DNA of 64,000 bases. It comes from Vanilla planifolia. Taxonomy: Eukaryota > Streptophyta > Magnoliopsida > Asparagales > Orchidaceae. The translations under genes were made by a program, and so were the position numbers. The notes under the pieces were generated by a model that was given only the letters and a program-made list of their open reading frames with translations, had not been told where the DNA came from and did no database searches. Location: contig CM043877.1 of assembly GCA_023846275.1 (NCBI GenBank), positions 17,776,607-17,840,606 on the forward strand, read 5' to 3'. This document shows, piece by piece, positions 20,982 through 33,943 of this stretch (position 1 is its first letter; every line of letters starts with the position of its first letter).

Positions 20982-23913
20982 GGGAGGGTGAAATCTGTCG
21001 TCCGTCTCAGGCACGGGACGGGGAATCGTAACTGTTTATTTAATGGAAGACCGTGGAGAGGTTGTGAAACCTACGACAATCTTGAGATGGAAATCGGAGG
21101 GTAGCTAGGAGCGTCAATGGTCGCAGGGGGCGGCGGGGATACCGTGCGCATGCGTGCAGTGTTGCCATGTGAACTTTTTTCCTGATTAAATAAATATCAT
21201 GTGAAGTTTTTAAAGTTCTTATGGAAATACCTATCCATTAAACAAAACTGACAATATAACTTGTAGCTTATATTTTATTGAGCAATTTTGAATTGTTCAA
21301 TGTCACGCTGTTGAAATCGATCTCGTAAATCATATGTCAGGTAATGGAGGTTTAAAATATTTAAAAAGCCTTTTCACTTTATTAAATGACGATTTTCTTA
21401 AATATTTATCAAATTACCCCCCAAAAAAATCATATTTTGAGATTGTTGCACTGATATCACTCTTTTTATTAGTTTTTGTTAAAGCGAAAACATATTCATA
21501 AGAAGAAATTCTTTGAAAAAGGTTTAAAAATAAATATTTTTGTCAGAATAAAATATTTAATAATAATATTTTATTGTAATAATCTGAAATTATTGATGAC
21601 AACTATATATATTATCCTAATTTTTTTAATAAATCAATTATGATATTATTCATTTGTCAATTATCAATGAATCCTTGACAGATCCATCACATGCACCCTA
21701 TCTTCAAGTGGAATTCAATACTCAATTTATATAATAACATTCAAATTTTGTTTTATTTTAAAGGATATTATTCTTAAATGCTTTTTTATCAATCGTTTTG
21801 TACTTTTAAATAGTGTTTTAATTGTTTTTTAAATTCTTTTATAGTCATAAGTAGTACATGAATGCAGCAAATTTTAAATAAATTGTATTTAATTTATTTT
21901 TAATTAAAGCTATATATATATATATATATAATCCAATTTTGTCCAGCAGATATGATTTAAATTATTCAAAAAACTTCTGGGTAAAAACATCGCATGTGTA
22001 CAATCTTAAAAGAATTCATTAAATGCACTAACTGAATCTAATTTTATTTAAATAATTCTAAATCTGTTTGGCTGTCGACCAATTTGTAAAACCTATTTAG
22101 GGAATATATTCCTCATTTAATTAGAAGACGATGATGCTGATTCAGCTAAACGAAAAACAAAAAACTTGTGACAAATCAAATATTATTTTAAAGTATATAC
22201 CAGAAGATAAACAAAGATGCTTCGATCCTTCCAATAAAGACCTATTTGGCTATTTCATTGGTGCCAATTCACGATTTTAATTATTTTTTAATTATACTTA
22301 ATATTATTTTAACAGTTTTTGTTATTTTTTAAATATTTATATTAAAAAATATTGCAAATACAAATATACAAACAAAAATTAAAATATCAAAACTTGTTTC
22401 AATTATTGAAAAATTGATTTTTAAAGAACAACTTTAAAAATTAAAATTTATGTTTAGATATAATTAACTGGTAATATATACAAACAAGTTAGGTTTCGAT
22501 TAATAAATTAATTGGAATAATAATTAAAATCTTTAAATAAAAGACAAAGAAACTTGAAATATATTATTAAAATTAAGCTAAAAGCTTTGGTTATAATCCA
22601 TTTGAATGTTGTCATTCTAACTTTCATCAAAACAATAATGTAAAATTTCTAGTAAGATTTATTTAATGAACCACAAGATTTTACATGAAGATATGAGAAT
22701 TTATCATATGTTATCATAAAATACTAACTCGATAAAAATAAAAAAAGATCAGAGAGAAATCTATAACATGAAAATAGAGTTGTATAAAAATTCCTTTTGT
22801 TTGAGCAAAATTCACAGTCTATTGCCATGCATTATCCATTAGAAAAAAGAAGAAGGATCGCAATAACTTGATTATTCTTCTTATCTCCTTTTAAACTTTG
22901 TTATATCTTCAATGATCATGTTATTTTTGTGTTATATATTTTCATCATTCTTGAAAAATGCATTAGGTGTTAAACAATATTTGGGAATCAATGTATGATC
23001 GATTAAATGTTAATAATAAGATAATAGTTGACCACCCAACCAAATGAGAAGGAAGAGAGAAATGACTAAAAAAAAACAAAAAGGGGATAAAGAAAAAGTA
23101 CTATAAAGGTAAAACATGTGTGCTATTAATGGAGAAACAAAAGGTTGTCAAAAATGAAGAAAAATGGTCATAAGGTTAGGAGAGAAATGAAAAGAAAAAA
23201 AAGTAAGACAAATTGAAGAAAAAAAAAATTGATTAAGGATAATTATTTAGTTTCATTTTAATCCATTTGAGTTGATTATAAGGTGTTATCAGTACAATTA
23301 AGAACTTAAAGAACCAAAATTAGTATGCTTGATATGTTTATGTTCTTGAAATTTAAGTTCAAATGCTTCATCAAAAGTTCTCATGTTTTATACAAATTTT
23401 ACACTTGCAAAATTTGGTGAACAATCATCGTAGGGATTGGATTATTTAATTAATATATATCTTATTCAATTAATTGTGATTAAATTGTACCATAATGTTG
23501 GTTAGATAGTTTATCCAATGTTTTGTCAGAGATAAAATGATCATATAATAAAATAAAAGAATAATTTATTTGTTTTTTTACAAATATAATGTTTCAATGA
23601 TCCAAACAAATTATCTACAAGATTCAATGTAATAATTGTATAATAAAATCAATGAAGTTAATATTATAAAATTTAAAAATTTATGAAAATTTAAGAAAAA
23701 TTAAAAATGATAAAAATAATATTTTTTAAATTAATATTTATTTTGATGACTGTTTATTGTTTTATTGTCTTTGAAAAATTAGAAATACCACACAAGTGAC
23801 GAGATTGACGATTTGAATTAGTATACATTATTATTTTTTTTGTTATAATATAAGAAATATATCGAGACATTAAATGCTCCAAATGTGAATATTTAATATG
23901 ATATTTAATAATT

Positions 23914-23917
<4 letters not shown>

Positions 23918-23981
<64 letters not shown>
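23918..23981. repeat. (TAA)n followed by (TTA)n, self-complementary
   Basis: A TAA/ATA run of about 45 bp turns directly into a TTA/ATT run of about 20 bp, making an inverted repeat that can fold into a hairpin. Confidence 0.85.
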
Positions 23982-24049
23982 TTAATGTAATTTTTATGTT
24001 TGAAAAGCATGTTCAATGTAACTTTGATTCCAAAATAGTATTAAAAAAG

Positions 24050-24052
<3 letters not shown>

Positions 24053-24134
<82 letters not shown>
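24053..24134. repeat. (TA)n microsatellite
   Basis: About 80 bp of pure TA dinucleotides lie in AT-rich intergenic DNA. Confidence 0.97.
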
Positions 24135-24137
<3 letters not shown>

Positions 24138-25857
24138 ACAAAAGAAATAATATTTGTTTAAGTTTGTGCCAACTGGGATCATGTTTTGCGATATTAGATG
24201 TGGAAAAAAAAAAAATAATGCGATGACCAGAATTTGCAAATAGTCGGTTGATCAGCTCATTAATTATCTCAATAATTTTTTTTTCTAAAATGTTGCTTGA
24301 CAATATATTTTTTTAAAATTATTAGGAATATGGAAAGCATTTGTAATGGCGACAACTGACCATTGAGCTGTATGGTCTGCAAAGCTGGACCTACAGCAAC
24401 ATTTTTAATTGCATTTATTTTAATTCCTAAAATCGGTAACATGCGATTTAATTTTCTTTTCCATTAATACAGGAATCCATATTTGGACTTAGGCACATTT
24501 AGATCCACCGTAACCTGCAATAAGACATTTTAAGAAAAAAAAAATAATATTTTTTAGGTCCATGGTTTTTGCTGTTGGATCCAACGAACTTTTTCAAAAA
24601 AGTTAATTTACGTATAAAAAACTTTTCTTGCGTTTATAAGGGAAGTAGTTAAATGTCATTATATAAATTGACACACTGAGCTCGATAGCTTTGATTTGAA
24701 TATAATTGTTATTAGATATTACATTAATGAGTTACAAATAAATATTGGTTTGGTGTAATTATTATAAAACTGTTAAACTAAATAAAATAAGATTTTAAAA
24801 ATGATTTATTACAAATGTTTTAATAAATTATGTTTTAGAATCTGCTATTAAGAGATAATTATGATAGATATATGATGTGATGATCAAATTTTTTAGATTT
24901 TTTAGATAAAAATTAGTTTTTTTATAATATATTGAAAAGATGATGTAACTTTTTATATTATAAAAAAACAAAGCTGGCGGATCCTAGTAGCGTGTAAGAC
25001 ACACCTTTTAAATGCAATCATGCGAAGGAGGTTAAAAATTAATATTATTATGTGATGTTAAAAAAGGGTATAGTTAGATCAAATAATTTGTTAATTATTA
25101 GTAAAAATAAAATGGCAAAAATAGTATTAAAATATTACTAAAATAAAAGGTAAAAAGCTTTTGAATTTGAAAAATAATAGAATAAACGGGAAGAGTCCAT
25201 TGATTAAAAGGCAATTACATTTATTTAATGCCTAGTTTTTAAAAAAAAATTTTACGCCCTGTCAAACTAATACTTACATTATGCTCAAATTTAATTTTTA
25301 TAAAAATAATTTAAAATATAATCTAACATTTATTTTAAATATTTTAAAATATAAATTAAAAAATAAAAATATTATGGAACAGTAAAATTCTACGTTAGCT
25401 AATTTTGTAATACCATTTATTTTATTACATACAAAAATATATTTATCAAAAAATATAGTTTAATAACATTTTTTAAAAATATTTTTATTAGCGAACTAAA
25501 GATATAATAATATCTTTACCAAATATAGTCCTAATTTGTCTTGATTATTGTCTAAAAAGTTGAATGTTATTTAAAGAAAATAATGTTTTCTAGGTTACGA
25601 TCGGAATATAATGTGATATCAAAAAAAAAATTATAATAAAATCATCTTATAAAAGTAAAATAAAGATCCATAACTACAAAGAAATAAATTTTTTGGAAAT
25701 TTTTTTTAAATCATTATGGCTAAATAAGGATCACCGAGTTGATGAAAACATAGCCTTCGAAGGAATTGTATTCCATCATGCTGCTTTTGAGAAGACAACT
25801 ATCTTTCGGGCATCTTAACCAAGCAATCCTTATTATATCTCTATATTTATCGATTTT

Positions 25858-25891
<34 letters not shown>

Positions 25892-26247
25892 GACGTGACA
25901 GAGAGATCACCCTTATCACAAATGCTCCGCCGGTTAGCTTTAGCTCAACTCCCAACGTCCTCCGCAATGCTCTGCAAGGTCGGCCTCCACTGCCCCCGCC
26001 GTGGGGCCACAGGTGTTGCTTCCTCGCTCCTCTTGCCGCCGCCTTCAACCTCCTAACAAAGAATCGCAACCCGTTTGGTGAGCTTGCCTTAAAATAACCT
26101 TCGACAACCCGGAACGTACAAAGCAGTTAATACAAGAAAGAGACATCTGCGGAAAACACGGCAAAGACGGACAAAACACGGTGCACATCGATCGTTCATT
26201 CCCCCCTCGTCGTCTTCGATCTCTTCTTTTTATTAGATGATTAAAAC

Positions 26248-26710
26248 CTAAAGTCGTACCGTCACCGACGGCGAGCTCTCGTCGGCGCCAAATATGGATT
26301 GATTCGTTCCGTTTTTCTTCTCAGCATTGAGGAATCTGCTCAACTTTACGCGCTTCTTCGACGAGAACTCCCTCAGAACTTCTGAATCGTAGACGATGAT
26401 TGAAACCGAATCAGAAGAAATCGAGAAGGCGTATAATATGGATCAGAGAGAAAAGGCGACCTTCGAAGCTGACGAGTCTGTAGACGTGGCCGATTTGGAG
26501 TGTGTCGTCTGGGCGGAGAAGCTTGAGGTGCTTCACAGGAGCTGTGCCGCCGGGGGGGCCGGGATGGGACGTGATGATGATGGCGACGTAGTGGCCGGGA
26601 TTGGAGGTCATTACCTGGCTGGCGTTCATTGGCCAGTAGATCCGCTCCATTCTGCCGCCGGGGTGCTGGATTAGCACCGTCTCCGCTTCCGCCGCCTGAC
26701 AGTTCCCCAT
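26248..26710 (-). CDS. PADRE (DUF4228) domain protein, two exons
   Basis: Exons 26710-26461 and 26381-26248, joined across a 79-bp GT-AG intron, encode 127 residues. The start M-G-N-C-Q-A-A-E-A is typical of the family; Gly2 and Cys4 fit N-myristoylation and palmitoylation, hence membrane attachment. Further hallmarks are V-L-I-Q-H-P-G-G-R-x-E-R-I-Y-W-P, S-N-P-G-H-Y-V-A, K-L-L-R-P-D-D-T-L and G-H-V-Y-R-L-V-S-F-E. The second exon continues E-V-L-R-E-F-S-S-K-K-R-V-K-L. PADRE genes are often pathogen- or stress-responsive in plants, but the molecular role is not settled. The split glutamate codon at the junction supports the intron; reading through instead gives a 99-residue frame ending in an unrelated tail. 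Confidence 0.92.
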
Positions 26711-27970
26711 CCAATTTGCCGGTTTCCTCGTTGGACAATCGGAGTGGGAGCACTCGAGGTTTTTATTGGGGTGCTTTTTCGTTTTGGGAATTAGGACCTG
26801 TAAATGCGCGAAACGTGGCTAGAGAATTATTTTGAGAAAGATTTTTAATTTCTTAGATAGAGAGCTATTTGTTAAACTATTATTAAAATTGAGTAAATAT
26901 AATATTTTTTTTTTATTTTATTAAAAAATTAAATATTTTATTTTTTATTTATTCATGCTATCTTTTAGATTTTTCATATTGATTTGGTTAAATATTGTTT
27001 CAATGTTAAGTTTATTAATATAAAATTTGTTAAAAATTGATTGGATAATATATGTCAAATATATTTAATAAATTAGTAATTACTACAGAATAATAATAAT
27101 TTTTTAAAATTTTTTGATAAGATTTTCTTAAAAATTATTTTGAGAGAAAAAGCTAATAATATGTATCCACTTTTTTTGTATTTGTGTTAAGGATGTCATG
27201 CAAAGATATTCTACAAAACAATTTTGTAATGGACTATGTTTAAATGCAACTTGGTGTAATGGGAAGATTATTTTTTTATTATTTTACTAAATGATATTTA
27301 AAACCTATTACATTAATTTAAACATAGAATATTAATGAACATCATATTGAATCATATTAAGAACAAGTGATAAGAACATTCCCTTTTATACCTAAAGCTA
27401 TCAAAAAGCAACATCATGAACATAAAAATAGCTCTTGCTATTCCTGAATATAAAAACATAAGAAATCTTATAATAACCAAATGAAGAACACAGCTTTGGC
27501 AAACTCAATTTCCTCGTAGAAATAGGACATTGTCAAACACAATAGTGTCAAAGTCATCCTCCAAGTAAATATCACTATAATTATTATTGAGTAGTCTCAG
27601 AAGTGAGATCATAACTATTGAACCTATTTACTCAAAATAAGTAATGATAAAAGAAGAACATAACAATCACTAAAATCCCAGTGATGATTTTGAGCAAAAA
27701 CACCACTAGCCATCACAGTACATATTACCGAATCATCAAAATTGAACTTCTACTAACTTGGTGGAGGGAGAGATCTCATTGCAAAAGAGGTAGGTTTGAT
27801 AGCCTAATAGGCTAAGAGGATATACCTAAATTTAGGAAAAGCAACCTAATATTGAGTAAATGTTTGAATAAAAACTATAATGTCTTATGATAGGTAAATT
27901 GACTTACTTTAGACTTTGAATTTTTGATTCTTTCAAATCTAATATAGAATAGTAGCACCAATGGCATATA
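26711..27970. other. Upstream flank of the PADRE gene, then AT-rich DNA
   Basis: The first 120 bp are GC-richer and probably promoter and leader. The rest is AT-rich without coding signal. On the minus strand, the part beyond 27400 follows the LINE remnant at 27980-28450 and may be its eroded 3' end. Confidence 0.5.
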
Positions 27971-27979
27971 GATGTGTAT

Positions 27980-28450
27980 ATATGTCACTCTTGAAGGTAT
28001 CTTACAAGAAGGTTCACACAACAAAGAGTTAATCTAAAGCATTTCCATCTTATAAAATATATTGCATAATAAAGAGAAGGGGAGGGAATTAAGGCACTTA
28101 TGGATTGTATGATCAAGGATTTTCTTAACAAAATAACCCCATGAGTAGAGACATGAGTAAAAAATGCCCCATCGAAGAGGAACAACTGCATTACAAAGCT
28201 TCCAAAAGAAAACACAATATCTTGGTTGAGCCTTAAATTTTTAAACCTAATAACCTTTATCTTGGGACAACTAAAAATGTAATGACCATAGTATTTAAGG
28301 TGGGGTATCATGAGAGTTTAGCAACCACCAAGAAAGGAGATAAAGAGAATGTCAAGGTTTTGTAGACAAGTAGAACAATCCTCTTCACACAGGAGTCATG
28401 GAAAAGAGATATAAGACAATTCATATTCCATTTCCTATCATCATTTAGTA
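27980..28450 (-). pseudogene. Remnant of a LINE ORF2 C-terminal (zf-RVT) region
   Basis: With several stops and frame changes, the minus strand shows in family order a W-N-M-N-C-L-I-S-L-F linker-like string (about 28430-28390), then P-R-Y-C-V-F-F-W-K-L near 28200 and a C-x-x-C-like stretch further on. These fit the zf-RVT part of a plant LINE. It is too eroded for a family call, and a chance match cannot be excluded. Confidence 0.45.
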
Positions 28451-28459
28451 GAAAGGAAA

Positions 28460-31400
28460 TAGTAAAGGGACAACCAACTTAGATGTTAATAAATAATGTC
28501 GAACAACACATAAGAAATGAGTTGTGTTAATGCTCATCCACGAACTAGTAAGTATGCTAGACTTTGATGTTCTATTAAGTATTTCTAGAGTTGTGGTGCT
28601 AATACAAAAAGTTATGTGCTATACTATTATGTTACTCTTGTATTTGATAAGTCAAGTCATAAATATTTAATATTTTATCATAATAGAATTATTTAATATG
28701 AATTAGATTTAGTTTTAAAAAATAAGTTATACACTTTTAAAGATAATTAATTAATAGTTTTTAAAATACATTAGAGTAATTAACAAGCTTCAAGGATTGA
28801 AGATATGTACATCAATTTTAAAATAATTTTATTTTTGTTATGGAATAGAATATTAACTTTTGATTATTAATCATAAGACACATTTCTTTATTTATAATAC
28901 TTTCAAATCCTAATTTAAGTATCTAATTTATTCAATCATTTTTTTTATTTAGGAAACATCTAGGATTCCATTTATGCATCTTTGTTAAATTGTAGTTTGG
29001 TTTAATTTTATCTCGATTAAGATAGAGAAATCCTAGCATCAAATGAAGAAGTTTTTGGTCAACTATAATTGAACTTGATTAAGTCAATTTCTTATAATAT
29101 GTTATTTATATATAAAATATTAAAATAATAAAAAATATTAGAGAGTGTGTCATAAGCTTAAGCATGATAAAAAATATTATTTGAACATATAAATAGGAGG
29201 AGCTATAAGAGACTAATCTAATGTCATTAAATTTGTAAATTTTGGAGACTTATAGAATTTATTATGAATTTATAATGATTTTAATATAATTATAACTTTT
29301 AAAATGCATCTTAAGATAGATTTGTTATCTTTGAAATTTTGGCTTAAGTTAAATCAATTATAAAGGATTTATATACAAATATTGAAATGTTTGTTTACAT
29401 TTGGATAGTTTTATAATTTCTAATTTTTGGTGCATAAGAAAATTGAGATGGTAAATAATAGATTTGTAATTAATGGATTTATGAGGGTTTTATTAAAAAT
29501 GTAACAATGAAACTATAAGAATAAGATTTTTGGTGATGAAGGTGCCAAAAATTTAATTAAATAGAGTTTTTTTGGAAATTTCTACTTTCTTAGCTTATAA
29601 ATAAGTCAAATGAGTTTAGTTAAAGCTTGGGTTACACATGTAAACCATAGCTTGGTTGGTAGTTAATTGCGATGAGTAAAGTGTTGTTATCTTTATTGGG
29701 GTCACTGTAAACTTAAGGAAGTCTTATCCCTTTGCTTTGAATAAGAGGGAAACATTCTAGCTCATATTTCCAATGTCATCATTGATGTAAGACTTAAATG
29801 GTTCAATTAATGTTATTTTTGCTTTAATTTTGTATGATTTGAGTTTCTTTGAGTAGAGGAGTAAGGATAAGATTGAGAAGAGCTAGTTATGTCAACAAAA
29901 TAAATTAAGAAATATTAGATTCATTGTGGATAGAAGGGGGTAAAAGTAAGGAAACTAAGAGAGAGGAAGAGTAAGAAAAAAGTATAATTGTGGCTACTAA
30001 GGTATATTGTATTACCTCATACAATAATGGGTCATAAGGAGACGATGCTAGACTATATGAGGTTTATTAGAGATATTGTACTAGATGATTTTGTATCATA
30101 TTATTATGAGGAGAATTAAGCTACAATTGAGATATTAGATTAATTGAATAATGATAATATGGGTATCTACTTGTATGATGTGGTAACTTAAAAGTTTGCA
30201 ATATGATGGCAATATGGATGTAAGCCAAGTATGATATAGTTGAGGCATATTTTGTGATCATACTAATATGATTATAGAGTTAGAACTAAATGATCCTAGA
30301 GGGGTTTAAAGATAGAGTACTGTTTAAGATCATTGAAGCATAATATATAGAATTATATGGTACAATAAAGATAAGATTTAATTGAGACATTAGATAAGTC
30401 AATTAAATATCATTGTATAATGCAATATCTTAGATGAAATATCATATTTAATTAGACTTACATGTTAAATATCATTGTATAATGCAATATCTTAGTGATA
30501 GAGTAATAGTGAAAATATACGATATGATCAAAAGAAATAGTATTGTGTGAAGAGAGGAAAAATAAATAGATTTTAAAGTAAATGAGATTATCATAATAAT
30601 ATGACTAATTGACAAGTTAGCCATTGAAAAGATAGTATGTGATTTATATGATATGATTTGAAGAATCATACTATACAATCAATAAATAATAAGAATTATA
30701 CAAAAGTATAATAGGATTGTATGATATGATCCTCATTACTATAGGGTATGTTCAAAAGTGTTATGAATAACAATCCTCGAGTTTTAAGAATCGAGCTATA
30801 CAATCATGTGATAATGTAAGTATGATATCATTTAGAGTACTTATTTTTAATGAATTATACAATATAATAGAAGAACCATATAAATAGATTAAATGTAGCA
30901 ACTTAAAAGTCTAGAAGAAATTGATATGATTTTAATACTTATTAATCATGTCATATATAAGGGTATGTATTGACCATTATATATACATGATATTATAGAA
31001 AATCAAGATAAGATTATGATTATAAAAGGAAGTTAACTCTATAATTTAAGTAGATAAACCTAGTAATTAGGATATAAATATGCTAGTAAACTATTTTTTA
31101 TGTTATTTATAAAATGAATCTTTTTTATTATGAATATTAATATGTTTTTCATATTATCCTTTTATGCAAATATAGTTTATTGGGTTGCCATATTTTTTTG
31201 ACATCTTATTTATGTATTTTTATTTTAAGGCATTATGTGCTTAAATATTTTACATAAAAACAAGATAATTAAGATGCAACATGATGAAAAATTTTTATAA
31301 ATTAATGAATAAGTAAATAATTTTGAATGTTAATATCTAACAAATCAAGAAATGGAATGGAATCATTGTTATATGCTTAATGAAATACAAGACCATGATG

Positions 31401-32431
31401 CCCATCTACAATTATATCATATTAATATCCATGGTTAGGTTAAGGTTAAGCTATATACATGATACAAGATGAGATAGCCTACCTATATCTACATGATACT
31501 AATATACATGATATAAGGTGAGGAAAACCAATTGGGTTGAAGATTCCCTTATGAGGACTTTTGATATTAGTTCTAAAGAATAGTGATCTTAAAGTGAAAG
31601 ATTTGAGTTATATATTAGGGATGGAATAAATAAGAAAATCATAAACTTATCTTCATAAGAAATAAATATATAAGCCTTAAAAAATATATTATATAAGAAA
31701 TGATTAAACAAAAGAACATACATATGCATATTAATCTTCATTATTAGATTTATTAGTTTTCTCACATCATAGCTTATTTTATTATGTTTATTAGTTTTCT
31801 ATAGTACAATTATTTTTATTATGTTATAATATTATTTTTTATTTGTTATTATCTTATTAGTTTAGGTACTAAGCTCTTTAGATTCTTATTAGCATTTAAA
31901 TCATAGGTAATATGACTATTATATTGAGAGTTGTGGGCTTAGATATTATGGATGAGAATTTTATTTATTTGTAAACACAGTGGTTGGAATTTTATGATTT
32001 TTTATACTATGTGCATATTTAGATCTATATAGACTTGACACTATTTTTTTAGATTGAATAATTTATGTATAATTTTATAGTTAGATCACATATTTATATT
32101 TGTCTTTTATTTAGTCTACATAGTTAATGGTTTGTGTTGGATTTTGTCTTACAATTAGATCTCCATTTAGGATTTTGTATCATCACTTATTTATTTTATA
32201 CATGCATAACCTCCATTATTTTATATGATTATATAAATGATGAGGTGAGGCCTTGAAAAAAATCATACTTGAAGCCTCTGAAATGTATTAAGAATTGGGT
32301 GTTAAATCTCTCGATTGTTCTCCTTAAAAGCTCCTAGTTGATTAGCACTTTGAATATTCTTATGTTTCTTGAGGCAATTGATTTTCTTGTGTCAAGGCTT
32401 TAGGAATTTAAAAAACATTTTACTTGTATTA
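28460..32431. other. AT-rich decayed repeat DNA rich in TATGAT words
   Basis: No gene is visible. About 29.9-31.0 kb is dense in short TATGATAT, GTATGATATGAT and ATACAAT words, seen again at about 39.2-39.9, 52.0-52.3, 53.9-54.5 and 57.7-58.2 kb, sometimes on the other strand. These look like remnants of one old repeat family. A TATA-like CTTATAAATAAG at about 29594 may belong to an old LTR. Confidence 0.45.
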
Positions 32432-32436
32432 ATAAA
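32432..32436. repeat. Left 5-bp target-site duplication (ATAAA) of the solo LTR
   Basis: It matches 35623-35627 immediately after the LTR, which shows a true integration site rather than a broken fragment. Confidence 0.9.
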
Positions 32437-32894
32437 TGTTATACCCAGTAAAAATTTTTATGTTAATCTTTAATAAATTAATTTTTGGCTTGGATGATTT
32501 CAGATCGACAGTAGGATGAGCCAGGAGCTCAATTGGAGGCTATTAGAATTTTTAAAATTTTTTGGGGATTTTTCGGAGCACCGAGGAATTTTTAAGTAAT
32601 TTTCCCTGTTTAATTGGATTTTTGGAAATTCGAAAATCTATTAATTAGATTTTTTTTTTAAAACCGGAAAAATTGGTTTTTACCGCGCGTGAACCGGACC
32701 GGAGCGGTTCAGCGAAGGCGGGGGCGGTTCGCCGAGTGCGTTTGCGCGTGCGTTTGGATAAGCCGCGGATAAGCGGATCGGACGGACGAGATCAGCGGTG
32801 GAGATTAACCGGCTGATCGAAGGTTAAACGGCGTTTTGGCAGGTCAACCGGCACTTAATGGGTCGTTAACGGGTTATTACCGGTTTAAGCGGGG

Positions 32895-32930
32895 TATTTA
32901 ACCCGAACCGTTTCGACCCTTAGGGTTTCG
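32895..32930 (+). promoter_or_regulatory. Candidate LTR core promoter (TATA-like box plus telo-box)
   Basis: TATTTAA at 32895-32901 is followed 20 bp on by CCCTTAGGGTTTCG, containing TTAGGGTTT, the plant telo-box. Downstream comes a GC-rich leader and an AAG|GTAGGA donor-like site near 33118. The layout fits a U3/R boundary, but the start site is inferred. The segment is absent from both LTRs of the gag-only element. Confidence 0.45.
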
Positions 32931-33709
32931 AACGGCGGCCGGAGACGAGGCATTCGCGGCGGACGGCGATATTTTCCGGCAGCCTTTCAAGGGGCTTTTT
33001 GTACCTGGAGGTTCGCGTGATCGAGGAGAATCGATTGGTACCGGTTTCGTTCGGCGAGGAGCAGCGGTTGGTCGCGTGCGAGCTTCACCGTCGCCACTGT
33101 CGCCGGAGAAGAAAAAGGTAGGAAATTCAGAAATTAAATTAGTTATTTAGCAAAATTAAAGCATGGAATATTTTGTTAATGTCTATCTGAGCATGTGATT
33201 GAAATTTTGAAGTCGGAAATGCATTGCAGTATTATAATTTTAGCATGTTGGGTTTTAGGGTTTCGGAAAATTATACCCGCCGAATTCGGGAATTTTACCA
33301 AGCATGTGTTGAATTGATTATGTGCTTTATTCATGTTAAGGTAGTATCGTATGCTGGAATTGTTTAATTTCGTAAATTGTCAAATTGGGGATCGGATGAA
33401 ACTCCTTTGGTGGAAAATTTTAATTGAATCCTTAGAAATTAGTGACATTATTGAAACATTAGGATAGTACGAACATAGAATTTTGTTTCTCCTTGTTCGC
33501 GGTCGCTGGAAATCGGCGGAAGAATTTGATTTGGTCGGCGATTGCGTCGGCTAGGGTTTCGCGGGCATCGGACCGAGGAAGGAGAAGGGTTTAGATAATT
33601 ACAAATTTAATTAAGTAATTAATGGTATTTACGCTATTTTATTAGTAATTAAAATAATCCAATTAACGGATTAATAAGAAATTGGTTCGGCGGTGTCGCG
33701 GTTCAGCGC

Positions 33710-33943
33710 GAGAGTTCCGAACCGGCAGCAAAAACCGGTTCAGCGGATTCGGCGCGGACGAACGGCGCGAAAGCCGAACCGGCAGCGAAAACCGGTTCAG
33801 CGGGATTCGGCGCGGACGAACGGCGCGAAAGCCGAACCGGCAGCGAAAACCGGTTCAGCGGGATTCGGCACGGACGAACGGCGCGAAAGCCGAACCGGCA
33901 GCGAAAACCGGTTCAGCGGGAGTCGGCGCGGACGAACGGCGCG
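33710..33943 (+). repeat. 58-bp CpG-rich tandem array in the solo LTR
   Basis: Units start at 33743 (57 bp, one G short), 33800, 33858 and 33916 (partial), preceded by a degenerate half unit. There is therefore one more unit than in the gag-only element. Confidence 0.93.

Larger units (their letters stand above)
20911..26247. other. AT-rich intergenic region between the CYSTM and PADRE genes
   Basis: The first 200 bp hold the CYSTM promoter; beyond about 21200 the DNA is very AT-rich with no coding signal. Simple repeats are at 21914-21931 (TA), 23918-23981 (TAA then TTA) and 24053-24134 (TA). A run of about 30 A lies at 25859-25888. It is followed by a GC-richer patch at 25890-26060 with a 44-codon plus-strand frame of no recognisable family. 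The last 150 bp are likely the 3' UTR of the PADRE gene. Confidence 0.6.

Noticed and set aside
23994..24303. Ile-Tyr-rich frames at the TA repeat
   Set aside because: They are artefacts of the (TA)n microsatellite with no domain.
25890..26060. GC-rich patch after an A tract, considered as a small gene or retroposed gene
   Set aside because: The 44-codon frame has no recognisable domain, both strands are open, and no target duplication flanks the A tract.
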